A DNA stretch of 64,000 nt from Strigamia acuminata (GCA_949358305.1 OX442316.1:18166001-18230000), one strand, 5' to 3'; shown: positions 49,366 through 63,342, counted from the first letter of the stretch. Program-made: numbers and translations. Notes: generated from the sequence alone by a model not told the origin.

Positions 49366-52300
49366 AATTTATGGTAAAAGCAATCTTAAAATATTTTTTT
49401 TTAAATTTAAATATTAAATTAGAATTTTACATTTGGAGCTTTAAAAATAGCGAGGCCGAACACGAAGGTCGTAGTTTAACGCGGGATTAATGTGGAAAGT
49501 TGGGTGGAAATAAATTAATACGGAGCAAGTATATTCGAGTATACAAGAGGGGGCATATGTGCTGTGAGTGTTGTAGTAGGTGCAGAATGGCGGTTCTCAT
49601 CTTGCTGAGAATGTCGTCTTGCTCTTCTATCTTGGCGCAGAGTAATTCAATTACGAGGCGTCTGTGGAGTATGTGAAGAGGAGGCAAGGAATGCATTTCG
49701 ATTACATTTCTTATTTTCTCTTTGCTCTTGCAAGCACCACTTGCAAGAAATAATATCACGTGCAAAATAAAAGGATTAAATAAATAGTCGCGTTTGATCA
49801 ATTCACGCTCAATTATTTGTTTCGGTTTAAAAGGATTAGACGAGTTTTCGACGTTTTCAAACTTGTAGTTTGCATTGGATTCATCCTGCGCTTGTTGTTT
49901 GCAAACTGGATGAGGATTAATCAACATTTCTTATTGATTGCTTCATCACTCAATAACATGTAGGTTCAGTTAACTCGTCGATTATTTTTTTTTTGTGTTT
50001 GGTTGTGATTGTTTTTGTCTTTTTTCTTATTTTTTTTGGGATATCTAATTACCGAGAGGTTTTCATAATGATATAGATGTTGAAAAACAGTTGTTGACGA
50101 CTTGTTGTTGTTAATATTGTCGGTGTTCAGTGTGGAAACAATGAGAAGATTGAAAAGAATTGAATGAAAGGAGCTGAAGAAAAAGTTTGTAAAGGTTTTT
50201 TTTTTATTTCGTCTTCTTTTATCCGCCATTTTGAGTGCATTTCTCAAGCTCCTAAGTGAATGTTTTGGCTTTTGAATAATCTTTTGTCTGTAACGTCTCA
50301 ACTTCAACTTTAAGTAGCACTTCATATTTTTTTCGGTGATACACATGACTTGTTATGTCTAGCATGGAAAATTCTTCTTGACTCGCAATTTTTTTTTTTA
50401 TTTGAGAGAAAAATGGATCTTTTTGTGTTTGTTTGATTTGCTGCTAATTTGTTTTGCGTCAGTGAATTTGGGTGGAAATTAAACTAAAATATTCACACAT
50501 TTGTCCACATATTTTCAAATCCATTCGCTTAAGCGCCGTTAGAATTATTCGAGTAATCCTCACCAGATGTTGCTGAACGGAGCAGCAACTTTTCAGGGGT
50601 AATCATTCAATGGACTTGCCTGTAGGATATACAAATCCTTGGTATTTATATTTGAATTTGATGGATTCGTAGTAAATTTTTTATTTATAAATTATAATGT
50701 AATGGTTGGATTTAGAGCGGATTTATTAGATTTATAATGGATTTGTTGGATTTAGAGTAGATATATTGGATTTGTGGTTGATTTATTGCTTTTGGTGGAT
50801 TAACAAGGTAAAAAAGTTGTTTTTCCTGCATGTCAACTGTTTTGCCAACGATGGCGAGCGATGTGACTTGTTGTGAAGGAAAATTATGGGCGGGAAGGGA
50901 AAATATCGAGTTTTATAACGTAAGGAAAGAGCGCATTAAGAAAATGAAAGGTGGAGGTTATGAAATATTGTGTTCTTTTGGAGCCAACATTGCGAGTTGA
51001 TGTTGGGTGGGGCATGGTGATGAAGAAGGCCAACTGGTTGAAAAGACTCGACTTAAATTTATTGTGACAAATATACTCCCTGATGTTGATGATGATGATT
51101 ATAACAAAAGCAAATGGGAGGAAAAAATTCTTTCTATTTTTTTTTTTTTTTTTTCTTTTTTTTAATAGAAAGTATGGAATTGTGAGTTGAATGGGGAGAA
51201 ATGAATGGGAAATTTCAAAAAAGGAGATTGAATAACACTTTAATTTGGAAATTAATTTGCATCACGTGGGTTGAGATTTTATAATTAATTATAATTTTTA
51301 CGCAAAACTGGGTGGGGAGCTGAAAAATTTAAAATTAATTTGGTTTTTAAAGCACGTGATTTACAGGGAGTAACAAAATAAGAGAAAAAGTAAAGTTTAC
51401 AACACTTATTTAATTTTTTTTTTTAAATTTCTTTTGATGACTCATCATCCAGAGATTTTTTTTTTTTTTTAATATGGAAATTCGAAAAATTCTTGAAGGA
51501 GAATAGAAAAGTGGAATTGCATTTGGAAACCATCTTTTATCACTTTTCGCTTTCCTATATAATGCGATTGCTAATGGATTCTTTTTTTTTCTCTTTTGAC
51601 GGATGATGGAAACACTAAAGAATGGAAAAATTGAAAACTGCAGGCATGACAAAAGAAAGTGACTTTTCATAATTTTTCCATGTGTTCGATGATGTGTAGT
51701 TTACTACATTCACTCTTTCCACACCTCATTAAAACGATGTATGGAAAATCACTCGTGATTTGTCACAATATCCCTTTATAACGAACGAATTAATAAGTCT
51801 ATAAACTCCAAAAATTGTTGCCTGCTTCTGAATTCGCTCAATCCACCTCTGAAACGCTTCAGACTCGGCTGTCATCGAGACCCACGATTGATGAATGACT
51901 CCCAAGTTCAGGGAAGCGAAAGAAGGGAGAAAAGGGGATTTTCAGATCCCGATATGATTAATATAAACATTATTTTATTATTTTTTTTTTATGAAACGGT
52001 ATTTTAAAAAAAAAAATTTGCATAATTAAAAAAATTGAAGTTTTTAGAAAATGATTGAATTTTCGGTCAAGGCCTGCGAAATGATAGAGCGCAATTAATG
52101 AGTTGTTTTGTGAACAAAAGGGTTTGTTTGTGTAAATAGGAATCCTTTTTGAGTAAACACAAAGCTATTTAGACTCGAAGCTATAAAAGAGCTTTCTTCG
52201 GGCAAACATACTCGTCTTATTTACATGCAATATGCAAGAATGTCGGTTATGGGGCTGTGTACATTTGTGTTATTTTTTATTTTTTTGGAGGGGGATGAGA

Positions 52301-55300
52301 TGTGTTTTGGGTTGAAAACACGCACGATTTAGCATGTAAACGACGAGTTAGTTATAAAAATATACGCATTACAATTAAAGTATGGCGGGAAAAAAATTGA
52401 AAAGTAAGTAATGGGTTTATGGGATTTAGTGTGAATTAAGAAGAGGGCATTTTGAAAGCTTTTAAGTGTCTTTTGTAAATCCTCTTTTATTTCTAGTAAC
52501 GGGGAAGAAAAGGAAAAGAAAAGTTGAGTTCGTTTAATTGTTCGTTTACTCTGATTAATTGATTAATTGATTAATTTAAATTATTTAAATTATTTTACAC
52601 TATTTTGATTTAACATGGTCTAGAAAAATAAATTCAATTCTGTTTTACACGATTTCTTTTGTGTGTATAAGGAAGTTTATAAACACTGAGGGGTCAGCGG
52701 CGTTTTAGGGAAAATTATTGGTTTTTTTTCAAAAAATCGGCGATTTCTCGAATAACTGCCATCAGGGTTCAAAAAATAAATAAACGCTCCGGCTGCAATT
52801 TGAAGCTTTATAAGCGTTATAAAGTTATGTTATAAAATTAATTTGGAAACAGGGTGTGATGAGGCTTTATTTTTAGAAATTGATTGATTGGTGCAGGAGC
52901 GGAGGAAATAGTTTGGAAAGTTTTAAATTAGCATGAAATTAAAATGGGGCAAAAGAAAAAAATTGGTTTTGGGAAGTCTATATACGGTAATTTATTTTTA
53001 TGGATATTGAAAGACCTCTTGGCTCGGTCTCCATTGGATTTTTTTTTGTTAAAGTTTTTGATGGTGGTTTGTGAGTTGGAAGATGAGTGTCTCCCATTCT
53101 TTCTCCCCACTCAGTCTCAATTTTAGTCGACTGTTGTAGAAGGGGGATGAGGTATTGTGAATTCTGTGGAAAATTTCTTTGCCCCTCTCTCATTGATTGC
53201 CATCATTTCATCGCTTGGTCGGCCTCCACCTGCCCACCTTTATCAATAACACTGCGCTGTCGATCGATTTTTCAAGCTGAACGGGTCATCCGCGAGATGG
53301 TTTTGCCTCTGACCATTGGTCAGTTTTACGCCTCGCACCCCAAATACCTTTTTTGATGGCGCTTGTGGTGGGGGTGGCTGGTGGGGTGTGTGAAGTGTCT
53401 CGCGCCAACTTTTCTCGAAAATGGTGCCGTTGAAGAGAGAGGAAAGAGGGAGAGAGCGAGCTGCATCGATGGTTATCACTAATAACAGCGTTGGTTCGTT
53501 CTCTGCTGCCCCTGAAAATGGCCTTTCTCATTCTACGGTGGGAGAATTGCGACTTGCCTGTAATGCACTGATCCCAATTTGGCCCCTGGTGCGAAAACAG
53601 GCCAACGCCCTTGAACGTATCCGCCACCGCCACCAAATTCAATCTGCACTCATATTGGCACGAAATTCCGACTTATTGGTTTGCACCATGTTTTCACCGA
53701 TCAACTTTGCTTTTATTGCCTCAACTCGTTTTGTCCACTTGGAAATTCTTAAGATGAGCTCATTAAAACTCGGACAACGGCTGTGGTCACCAATTCGAAA
53801 GTCCGAGCATGTCTTTTATACCGCACACGAGCCAATTAAAACGGCGATTTCAACTGTCTTTTCGACACTTTGATTTCGCTCATTTTCCATGATCTTTTAA
53901 CCCCAAGAGCTCGTAAATCTCGAAATTGATGATACAAGCACCACAACCATCCCGCTCTCTCTCTTCTTTTCTTTGATTGACAAACTTTCAAACTGCTCGA
54001 CTTCAAACTTTTTCTTTTGGCGAAATGCCTTGTGATTTGTGAATGAATGAGTTTTGGATTTTTGATTTTTGAATTTTTGAAATTTTTTCGTTTTTCCAAC
54101 TTTTCAATTAAAAAGAATAAAATTGGATGATGTCATCGATCGCCATGTTGAATTAGTGTTAGTGCGGGGAGCCCCCGACTCACCTCGAGGTTATCACATG
54201 TAGTTTTCTCCTTAATTGGTGCTGTGGTTGATCAGAAAATGGAATTTTAGGTGGGATGGATTTTTCTTAGGATGCTGTAGTCATGACAACGCGAATGGAG
54301 GTGAGGTGGCTTGTGCGTAGTGGTGACACTGATGGATGATCGTTGAGCCAAAGTGCGCAATCACTGGTTTGAATACGAACACGGATCTCGTATTAGTCTT
54401 TCGGTGTCAAGAGTGTAAAATCTGAATGATTTAATGTGTTTAAGTGTGTTTTCCTTTATTTTGTTGCAATTATGTGTTTTATTTCGATCCTGTGTTTTTT
54501 ACATTGAGTTTTGTCATGTGTTTCATTTTATATTGCTCGAGGGCCGTTTTAAGTGCCCTCTTGTGTGCAAATTGTGCGCCACCAAGGTCCCTGCTGACCG
54601 GAAGTGGACCCCGAATATATTAGAATTTCACGTAAATCTGCGTGCTTGCAACAATACCCATCGCTGTGACGCCGGATTCATTTGTACTGTAAATCGCAAA
54701 ATGAGAAATGCGTTTGCGCCAAGCCACTTGTTCCCGTCTCTTCCCATTTGAGTATAAATCTAAATATACAACCATAAAATAATTGTCTCGTTTTATCAAA
54801 TTTCATATCAAATTATTTTTATAAAAAAAAGAAATAAACTTCTATTTCAAAATCTCTTAGAAATGAAATTTATTTCTTCCGTGTAATAAATACTGAAATA
54901 TTTCCTAAAAGCTTATGGCGTGTTTTCTTCTAAATCTTTGAAAAGGTAATGCACTTTTGTGAAATATGCAAATTTTATCACGAGAAATTTTTTTTTTGTG
55001 TTTTGTATTTTTTTTTTTTTTTTTTTTTTAAAAAGAAGAAAAAACGACGGAATGGTGGAGGAAAATGGAGCTTGGAAAATTGAGTTTGAAGCAACGGATG
55101 CAGCTTAAAAGTGTGTGTGATCCGAGAATATTTTCAGGATCATCATGAATGTTGTTGCATCTCTTAGCGAGCGATGTCTTCCTTGTCTGTTAACGGTTAT
55201 GAGGCCCTACAGCACGAGACATCTTCGCTTAATTGGACGTGAGAAATAAATATGCATTAAGGAGTTGATGTTCGCTTCGAGGCTGCTTGTGAAGGCGGCT

Positions 55301-56021
55301 CAGATCGATGGTTTCATGCTAAGTAATTCTGCATTTCAATCCAATCAGTTTTGCATAAAAAAAATTAAAAAGAAATATTAATATTTTTTTTTTATTATTG
55401 ATTATTCTATTTTTTTTGATCGAGCGGATTAGGTATTTCGGTGTTGTATTTGAAATGAGGATTGAATCAGTCACGTTTTGGGGTTTGGGGAAAAGTGCGA
55501 AATTGATACCAATTTAAATGAATTTTTATCGGTGGATTTTGAAGAGTGGGCGACGACTGACGAAGATTATATGAGTCGTCGTAAAAAAATAAGACAGGAA
55601 ATTTAAAGGGAAGTGAGGGATGAAGGAAGACATTTAAAAAAAATTATTATTAGTTTGAGTTAGCGTGAGATTTTAATTTAATGGGAATGAGGTGATTACG
55701 TTAGAAAAACGTAAAAATAAAAAAATATTATTTAAACATTTAAAGGGGTAAATATTTTTTTTCTCCTTTTTTTGTGATTCAATTTTTAGCGACGAGCAAA
55801 ACACTTGTCTCGATACATTATTAAAATCAGCCATTAATGGTTCCACAGGGAACGCGTGAGAGAAAGAAGTGAACAAAGCAAAGTCGAGATAAAACAGGGA
55901 GCATTGAAGAACTAAGAAAGCCAGCAGCAGCAAGTCAAGTGTTGTTTAGATAGTCACAAAAAAAAATGATTCGCTTCGTGTGTGACTGCAGAAAACTGAG
56001 AAAACTAAAGGAGGTGAAATA
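49366..56021. other. Gene-free stretch
   Basis: No supported exon. Contains a GGATTTAGAGTAG-type degenerate array at about 50640-50810, homopolymer T runs (51137-51154, 55007-55029), a (GATTAATT)n block at 52552-52577 and a GC-richer island at 53.1-53.9 kb with overlapping open frames in several phases. Confidence 0.5.
49487..49927 (-). other. 146-codon open frame, product unknown
   Basis: Opens MLINPHPVCKQQAQDESN and contains a helical, coding-looking stretch near the C-terminus (LCAKIEEQDDILSKMRTAIL). There is no domain I recognise, no matched splice partner, and no signal peptide. Listed only because its composition is less noise-like than that of its neighbours. Confidence 0.15.
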
Positions 56022-56272
56022 CCGTATTTTTTCGATTAAAAGTTGCGGTTTACAATTGCAAACCTTTAATTGAAATTATATACAGTGCTTATACACTTCC
56101 GATGCAATTTTTCTTACATATTCTTCAAAATGGCCACATTATTATAGCGCTGTTTTTGTTATCAATAAATAAATGTTTCTTTCACAAAAGAAATTACATG
56201 AAGTTATTTTTTTGTGAATTTCTTCAAATAGTAGCCGCGGCTTATAATCGAGGGCGACTTTAATTCGAAGAA
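56022..56272. mobile_element. Tc1/mariner-pogo type MITE (~250 bp), relative of 25548-25722
   Basis: Begins after TA with CCGTATTTTTTCGATTAAAA followed by GTTGCGG. The right side contains AGTAGCCGCGGCTTATAATC then GAGGGCGAC, which is the complement of the left interior of 25548-25722. The right terminus is eroded (no ACGG-TA is left), so the end coordinate is approximate. Confidence 0.65.
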
Positions 56273-57456
56273 GATTTTTTTTTTTTTTAAATATTTTTAA
56301 AATTTTTTTAAAAGGTAATTTAAATTGAAAAGGGGTTTGTTGTTTGGTTTTTTTTCGGGTTGGTAAAATACTGATGAAGTGAGCGGTAATGGCGATTATG
56401 TGTGAGGGTGGCAGGTGCGAGACTGCTGCAGCGCTCTGACGCACTTACTGCACCAAGCACTAGTTGGGCGTTGTTGCTGTTGGTGGCATCGGTTGGCAGT
56501 AGTTAAACGGCATGGACGATACCGATGGTTGCTAAGGAGGTGGTTGTGCCGATCGTCGTCATCCGATGGGAGACGCGATCCCAATTGACTGCGGTCACAC
56601 CCATCATTTGTGACGTAAGCAATTTTGGTGTGTGCATATGAGTTTTGTTGAAGGTGTGGCGTGACTCGTTAGATGATGGATTAGAATCGAGTTCTCTCTC
56701 TCTCTCTCTCGTAGAAAAGTGTAATTAATGCGTGTTGGATTGGAGGGAATTAAAGTGGATGGTGCGAGCACATGCAATGTTAATGTTTGTAGGATTTTCA
56801 ATTCGAGTGAAATGTAGTTTTAATTTTTAGTGCATTTAAATGTGATTGATTTTTTATTCGCATTTTTAGCTCCGTTAATGCGCCGAGTTTTGTTTGTGCA
56901 TGTGATGTGATGGATTAATTTCATTTTCAGTTAAGTGTATGCTGATTTGATGGCGTATCCTCATTTATCACTTTTAACGAAGGAAATGACACGTCATCCC
57001 GAGGACATTTTGTGACGGGGAAGCAACGCTGTCTTGTCTCTGTTTTTTAATTTTTTTTTGCTTATTTAAAATGCATTTTGCCCGTGGTTTTGATTTGATT
57101 TTAAGGATTGATTAATCAATGTTAGAAGGTTTTTGGTTTTTTGTATTTTTAAAACAAAAACAAAAAATTGTTGGGAAGTGTTATTATTGTTTTTTATTTT
57201 GTTATTTTGTTTTTGAGAATGAGATATCGATGCGGTCTTTGGAAATCGTTTTGGGCTAAAGGTTAAATCAGTTGGATTTTGACGTGTGATGCGAGATGTG
57301 ATTAAATTGAAATTGACCGCCTGAGTGAGGCTTTCCCGCGTAACTTGATACTTAGAGGATGAGGGATTTTGGAAACATTGATTTTCTTTTGGGTTTAAGG
57401 TAAAGAAAAATCCATATTATTTTTTTAGGTTATGAGAAATTAAATGGGGGAAAATC

Positions 57457-57487
<31 letters not shown>

Positions 57488-58611
57488 AAAGATGTCGAAA
57501 ATTTTTGCAATCACAAAAATTGAGGAAATAAGGCAAGTTTTTCTCTTTTCGAGAATCCTCTGGGAAATAATTTGTTTGAGCGAATTAAAAAATTGAAAAT
57601 TAAAGGAAAAATGGCAAACACAAGTCGGCTTTTATCGTGATTTAAGCCGAACAGTATGGATCGCTTATTTATATCTGCTTGTTCGGTTCATAGCGGACAT
57701 AAAGTCAAAACTTATTGCTTTATTTATCGAATTAAGCCAAAGTCCACGGGTGGACACATAAAAAATTGGATGCTCGTGATGAACATAAAAAAAAGTTGTG
57801 CACGGTCAATATTAGATTGCGGGCAGTTTATCTTTAGTGGTCAGCACCGGGTTTGGCTCGACTAGATTTCAATAAAAGCTGAATATAGACAAGCAGCTTT
57901 TCTCGGAAGCTCTGTTAGTGGACAATTTTATTCGGTCGTGCCAAACACGTCGGGACCCGCTTTTTATAGCTTAGTTTCTAAAGATTCCATGTTGATTATA
58001 AACACGACGGGCACTTGTGTCGCTGGCAAAAAACGTGATTTACGACACCAACTTGCGATGTGTATGAATACAATAATAAAAAAAAGGAAATTACCGTCTA
58101 TGAAGGTTGGGTTATTTTTTTTTAGGGTTAATTGGAAGGGGTTTTTGTCTTTAAGGTTTAATTGCTCGCTTCGGAGGATCGTTTGGGATGGGAAGAGTAT
58201 TTTTGAAGTTGAGTTGATGTTTCTTAAAATAGTTAAATGTTGGATTTTTACGTCGAGGAATTTAATGCTTGTAAGAAGTGAAGTGTGCTCGATTCAGTTA
58301 CAATATGTGGCACGAGTTGTGTTTAATGGTGGTCATGAATTGGCGGTGTCGGTTGTAAAATGAAGATGTAAAAGAAAAAGGTTGGGGGATTATGCAGTAA
58401 AAGATTCCTTTATATCAAATCCTGATTTGTCGATATTAATATGCTGTTGGGGTTTTTAACTTTTAACTTTTATAGTTTTTTCAAACATTTTATTTATTAC
58501 TCGCAGTCCCTTGGTAGTTGACCATTTTGTTTTAGATTCTCGTAAAATTCGCCCAGATTTGAACATTTTGAAGAAGAAAAACACAGAATTTATCGTTTCT
58601 GGAAAATCCTC
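56273..58611. other. Gene-free stretch
   Basis: (TC)n at 56695-56711 and T23 at about 57464-57486. A 141-codon open frame at 57938-58363 shows no domain. No exon is supported. Confidence 0.5.
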
Positions 58612-58715
58612 TGTTTAACGCCGGATTACCGAATAGGCAGAGCAGGCCTCGCGTCAATAATATTGATTTGATATTGAAAGAAAATTGCAATCAAGCTTTC
58701 TTAAATTGTTTTCAG
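58612..58715. repeat. Dispersed repeat, copy 2
   Basis: Head ACGCCGGATTACCGAATAGG...CAGGCCTCGCG, followed at 58655-58715 by the AATAATATTGATTTGATATT body shared with 25281-25340. Confidence 0.6.
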
Positions 58716-61700
58716 GATAAATTTAAAAAATTTGCGTTGGGGCTCTTGAGATGTTTATACTCTGAACCGATACAACGTTGTCCTAATTCAAGCCGTTTTA
58801 TGCCGAACTGTGGAGTGTGCTCCACCCACTACGCGGAAAAGTAGTTCTGTTTACTTCCAATTAATTTTAGTGTAAAAAGTGATTAGAATGATAGATTTTA
58901 TTTATTTGGTAATAAAATATTTATTTAATTTGCTAAACCTGCTTTTTTTATTTTTCGATTACAATTGTGGTGTTATGGGCTACTTTTTTGTGCCACGGTT
59001 CAGAGTAAAGGGACACTGCAATTTTAACTGCCTATATAGGGGTCCCGAGATTTTGGCTTAATCCAACACTGGTCTCTTTATTTAGGGATTTTTTTTTTAT
59101 TAGAAAATAATTTTGTTGCCTTTTGTTGTTGACTTGCACGTGTAATCCAGTGCGATGAGATTGCAGGTCCCAAGTTGCTCATTAAAGTGGAGAGAAGATG
59201 GGAGTTTTATATTAAGTGGATTAATTTTGAAACAGGTGTTTAAGTCTATGGTTTTCATCTGGCTGCGAAGCACGGTGTAAAAAAGTGATCTCGAGTGGTT
59301 AAAGAAACCTCTCCTTTTGTCGCACGTTTTCTCCAGAGAGCAGGAAAGGAGGAATGACGCTTGCACATCACGTGAGTGCGGATTGCTTTTTATCTTTTTT
59401 TTTTATTTCGGTTGAAAATGAGTCGGGTGGGGGCGCTGGGCGACAAATCGTCTCCTTTAAATGACTTTTGCGCTCTGAGAAAAAGAGGCAAAGAAATTTG
59501 AAGAGACAAGTCCCATATTCCATGCATAAGAATTCCCGCTGCTCTACTTGAAAAGAATTTCACTCAAACGACCTACACTTAGAAATGTGGTCGCTTTTAC
59601 TAACTTGTAATCGGACTGGTGACTTGGGCAAGCATTAAAAAAAATAAATTTGCGAGGTAAAAAGAATTTTTTGTTTTCATTTTTACGGCTGGCGCGGTTT
59701 AAACGTTTCTCGTGGCTTTTTGAGTCGAATGAGTTGGACAAACTGTGGTTTTATGGCTCGAGTTAAATAAAGAAGCTATTTGTCAAGTTGCTGGAGATTT
59801 GCCTATCAGGAGAACTATGTTCCCATCAAGGGATCTCTGAAGTCCAATAGACAAACCATTTCGTGGGTCCAACAGATTTCCTTCCCTTCTAAAAATAAAT
59901 CCTACTGTCCTCGGCTGGCTTGGAATCTGCAAGCTCTACAACGGGCAATAACCACTTAACCACTATCAGCACAGCCAATAATAATAAAAGAAATCACTTT
60001 TAGCTTTTGAAGAGAAGAATAAATGGTAAAATTATTGTTGCATTCCAAGTTTCTGTTTGTGTGGTTTTTGTACACAACAAAAACAAGATAAAGAAAGATA
60101 TATTCAAATTATGAAAGTGGGAGAGATTATTTCGTTGGCGTGTCTGTTTAGCATTTAGTTTTTGGTTTTACAAGTTGATGGCAAGAAAACTTTTTATTCA
60201 TGTTTACTTTCTGGGCTGAACGAATTATGGCTCACTTTTTTTAACACTGGTGTGCTTTGACTCACGTTTTTTTGCTGGTGGAGCTTCACCTGAAAGCATT
60301 ATTACAATTGGAAGTTCTAACCTCAATCTAACTTGTGGCAGCTCCCAGCCATTTTGAATTTGGCTGTATAAATCGAAACCTTGGAAACTTAGAAAACCGG
60401 TTTCTGTTTATGCAGTTTTTCATGATGGTTTGTGACAATTTTTGTGTCTGTTCTATTTTAAAAAAAAATTTACAAACGGCCACAGCAGTAACTGTGCCGC
60501 AATGTCGTGTTGTTTGTTGTGGTTTTATTGTTATTTGTTTCATTGTTATTTATTTTGGTGCTGGATTCCATTTCCGGTACTGGTGCTGGTTTCCATTGCC
60601 GTTACGAGGATTGTTCTCTTAGCCATAGTTCTACATCAAAATTATCATGGGAATTACAGTGAACTCCCTCTAGACCGGCACAAGCGGGTCAACCAAAAAG
60701 TGGCCAGCTTTTAGCATTGTCGGGTATTAGAAGAGTCCCAAAGGCGTGCCCTGCTGAGAGAGAATTCATTGTATTGTACTTGCATAATCCAGGAGGCCAG
60801 AAAGGAATTTCACGTGAAACTGATGTATTTTTCTGTTCTGAGAATGCCAATCCGGAAACCAGTTTTGTTGTGTGTGAATTTTCTTTAAATAAAACAGTTG
60901 GCTTGTAAAAGCTTAACCACAGAGGTTGCATTTAATTTTCTTTCTACACCACAAAGAAACCTTGAACCGAAACTTTGCCGCAAGTTCCAATAACAATTAT
61001 TGAAAACTGTTGAATGCATCTGTTGTTTTTTTTACGGTTTTTGTCCAAAGAGCTTCTTTAGAAACAATGCCAAATACGTTAGGTGGAGTTATGATTAAAT
61101 CCCGTTATGTATTTTTAGTAATGTTCAATGAAAGCAGGCCCACCGCGGCCCGTCCCTGGCCCATCGTAGCCTGTCCCTATGGACCGACCCATCCAGATTT
61201 CCCAGTACTAAATTTGTACCCAGTCCAGCCCTGGTGAACTGTAGAGAGTTCACTGTACATAAAACTGGATATATTTTTCAAGGGTATGCAAGAAAATATT
61301 TATAAAATCTAAGAGGTGCTGGACTCCGCAAAGGTTAAGAACTACACCGTGTGATGCATTACCAACCTATGTTTAATCATGGATATTTAATCCATTCTAA
61401 ATTTTTTGCTTTTTTGATGTCACATTTTTTTTCTGACCCAAATGATGAAGTTAAAGGAAACTAGTGATATTTTAATTGGTAGGAAGATTAACACTCATTG
61501 TACTTGATCTTTAGGGATCAAAAAGAATAGAAATGGTACATTTGCCTTTATATTTAATTTTAAACTACAGTTAGTTTCTATGGAGAGACATCTTTAAGTC
61601 AAGGAAACTCGTGTGTGGTAAAATTTTAATCATACTTTGTGTGAAACTAAATTTTAAAGTGAAAACTATAATAAGTAAGTATATAAAAAAGTAAGAAAGA

Positions 61701-62189
61701 AAGAAAAAATTTCTGTTTTTTTTTTTTTTTTCTTTTTTGGATGTGATTTTTTAATTTTTTAAAATTATAAAACAGAGAAAATTCTGTTTGCTAAGCCTGG
61801 TTTGTAAACTGAGGCGAATTATTCAAAAGTGTTGTAAATGTATTCAGAAACAATTTCATTATCTTAGACGCTAAGTACGAGCTAGCAAGAATGCCAGATT
61901 TACATAATTAGTGACGCGGGAAACGCTTTTTAGCTTTTGGATATAATGTAAAGCATGAAGTGAAACACTACAAGTAGTGATAAAAACAAAAACAAAAAAG
62001 AAGTTGCATTTGCCAAAATAAGATCATTGCACCAAGAGATAAACGACGTGTATCAAGTTGACGGGCAAGGATGTTGGAATATTTACTGGAATGATTCTCC
62101 CAATCCAATTCACTTTCAATTTTTTAAAGCGACAAGGTCGGGAAAAAAATTTGTGGTATCACTAGGACCAGTCACTTTTGAGATTTATA
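58716..62189. other. Gene-free stretch
   Basis: No supported exon. A C-rich patch with repeated GGCCC words lies at about 61130-61235. Confidence 0.5.
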
Positions 62190-62545
62190 CAGGATGAGTC
62201 AAAAGACTGGACACATCTTTTTTCTTGAAAATGACTGAAGATATATCAATTCTAATAATGCGGTCGAATAGGAAGTCGATGGCGGGCTATCCAGTAGTGA
62301 CGTCAAATTTGACTCGGAAGGTCATCTTCAAAGTTATTCATTTTGTGGTTTTTAAACGGTTGAAGATAGAGCAAAATTTCCAATTACAAAGTTGTAGAGC
62401 ACAATCGAATTAGTACTACGCAACTTTTTTAGGCATCTTAGGTTAGATGGTTTTTTTTAAAAAAGGGAAAACAAATTAGCAAAGTGATATATCTCGAGTC
62501 ATTTTCAAGAGAATATTTGCATGTGCAGACTTTTGACTCGCTCTG
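62190..62545. mobile_element. Tc1/mariner-like MITE with ~60-bp TIRs (356 bp)
   Basis: The left end starts CAGGATGAGTCAAAAGACTG and the complement of the right end CAGAGCGAGTCAAAAGTCTG. Similarity continues through CTTGAAAATGACT and GATATATCA, about 60 bp into each arm. The left side is flanked by TA (62188-62189) and the right by CA, compatible with a mutated TA duplication. No coding capacity. Confidence 0.8.
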
Positions 62546-62592
62546 CATGAAAGTGACTTATTAACACACCACCTATGGTTTGTGCCTGGTTT

Positions 62593-62959
62593 CTTGATGC
62601 CAAATTCAAACTGCGCATCACTTCTGCATATGCATTTAACACAAAGCAACAATATTTCAGTGTCATGGAGTAAAACCCTTTAGGTACAACTGCAAGATTT
62701 GAACAATACACAATCCTTTCTTTGTTTATTTACCTGACGAAACATTTTGCCTAAGGAGTAGAAAAAATCTGCCCATAGGTGGCAAAAAGAATTGTATTCG
62801 TCTAAAACTCAGAAGTGGTATAAAAATTGTGTAGAAAATAATAATTTGTGGAATATTCCACAGAGAACTGCTAGTTAAACTTAATACTGCTAAATAACGA
62901 CTGGAATTAAGGAAATAATCTGCGCAGAATGGGATGTGCAGTGTGAATTTGGCATCAAG
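62593..62959. repeat. Inverted-repeat pair, possible second MITE
   Basis: Arms at 62593-62630 and 62921-62959 share CTTGATGCCAAATTCAnACT, then GCrCATC and TTCTGC, in opposite orientation. The first 15 bases also occur once at 18063-18077. No target duplication was recognised. Confidence 0.6.
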
Positions 62960-63342
62960 TTACTATACTGTGGGAAAATTGAAGTGCCTGGATGTAACAT
63001 TATTGAAGGCTTTCGTGTCATTTTAAGATAATAAATGTTAATTTGTAAAAATGGCCGCCGATCTCGCGTATATGAACTGAAATCGTTACATGCGTAATTT
63101 GATTTTAAGAAAATGTATTGTTGACAAATTGAAAAGCGTGGGAATGTTATTTGTGAGTATTTGTTGTGTTAGCACATATTATGTGGGCTATAGGCATTGT
63201 GTGCAGAAATCAGTGAATCAATGGACTGTATTCATCTTTCCAACCGACAAAGAAGCGATAATAAAATGTGTTGACGAAAACTAAAAACAATACTTGTGTT
63301 ATAGTGAATAAATAAACGTTGTAATCTAATTCCGTTCTAATA

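Noticed and set aside
57938..58363. 141-codon plus-strand frame
   Set aside because: No domain, no signal peptide and no splice partner; the sequence contains long K and F runs from homopolymers.
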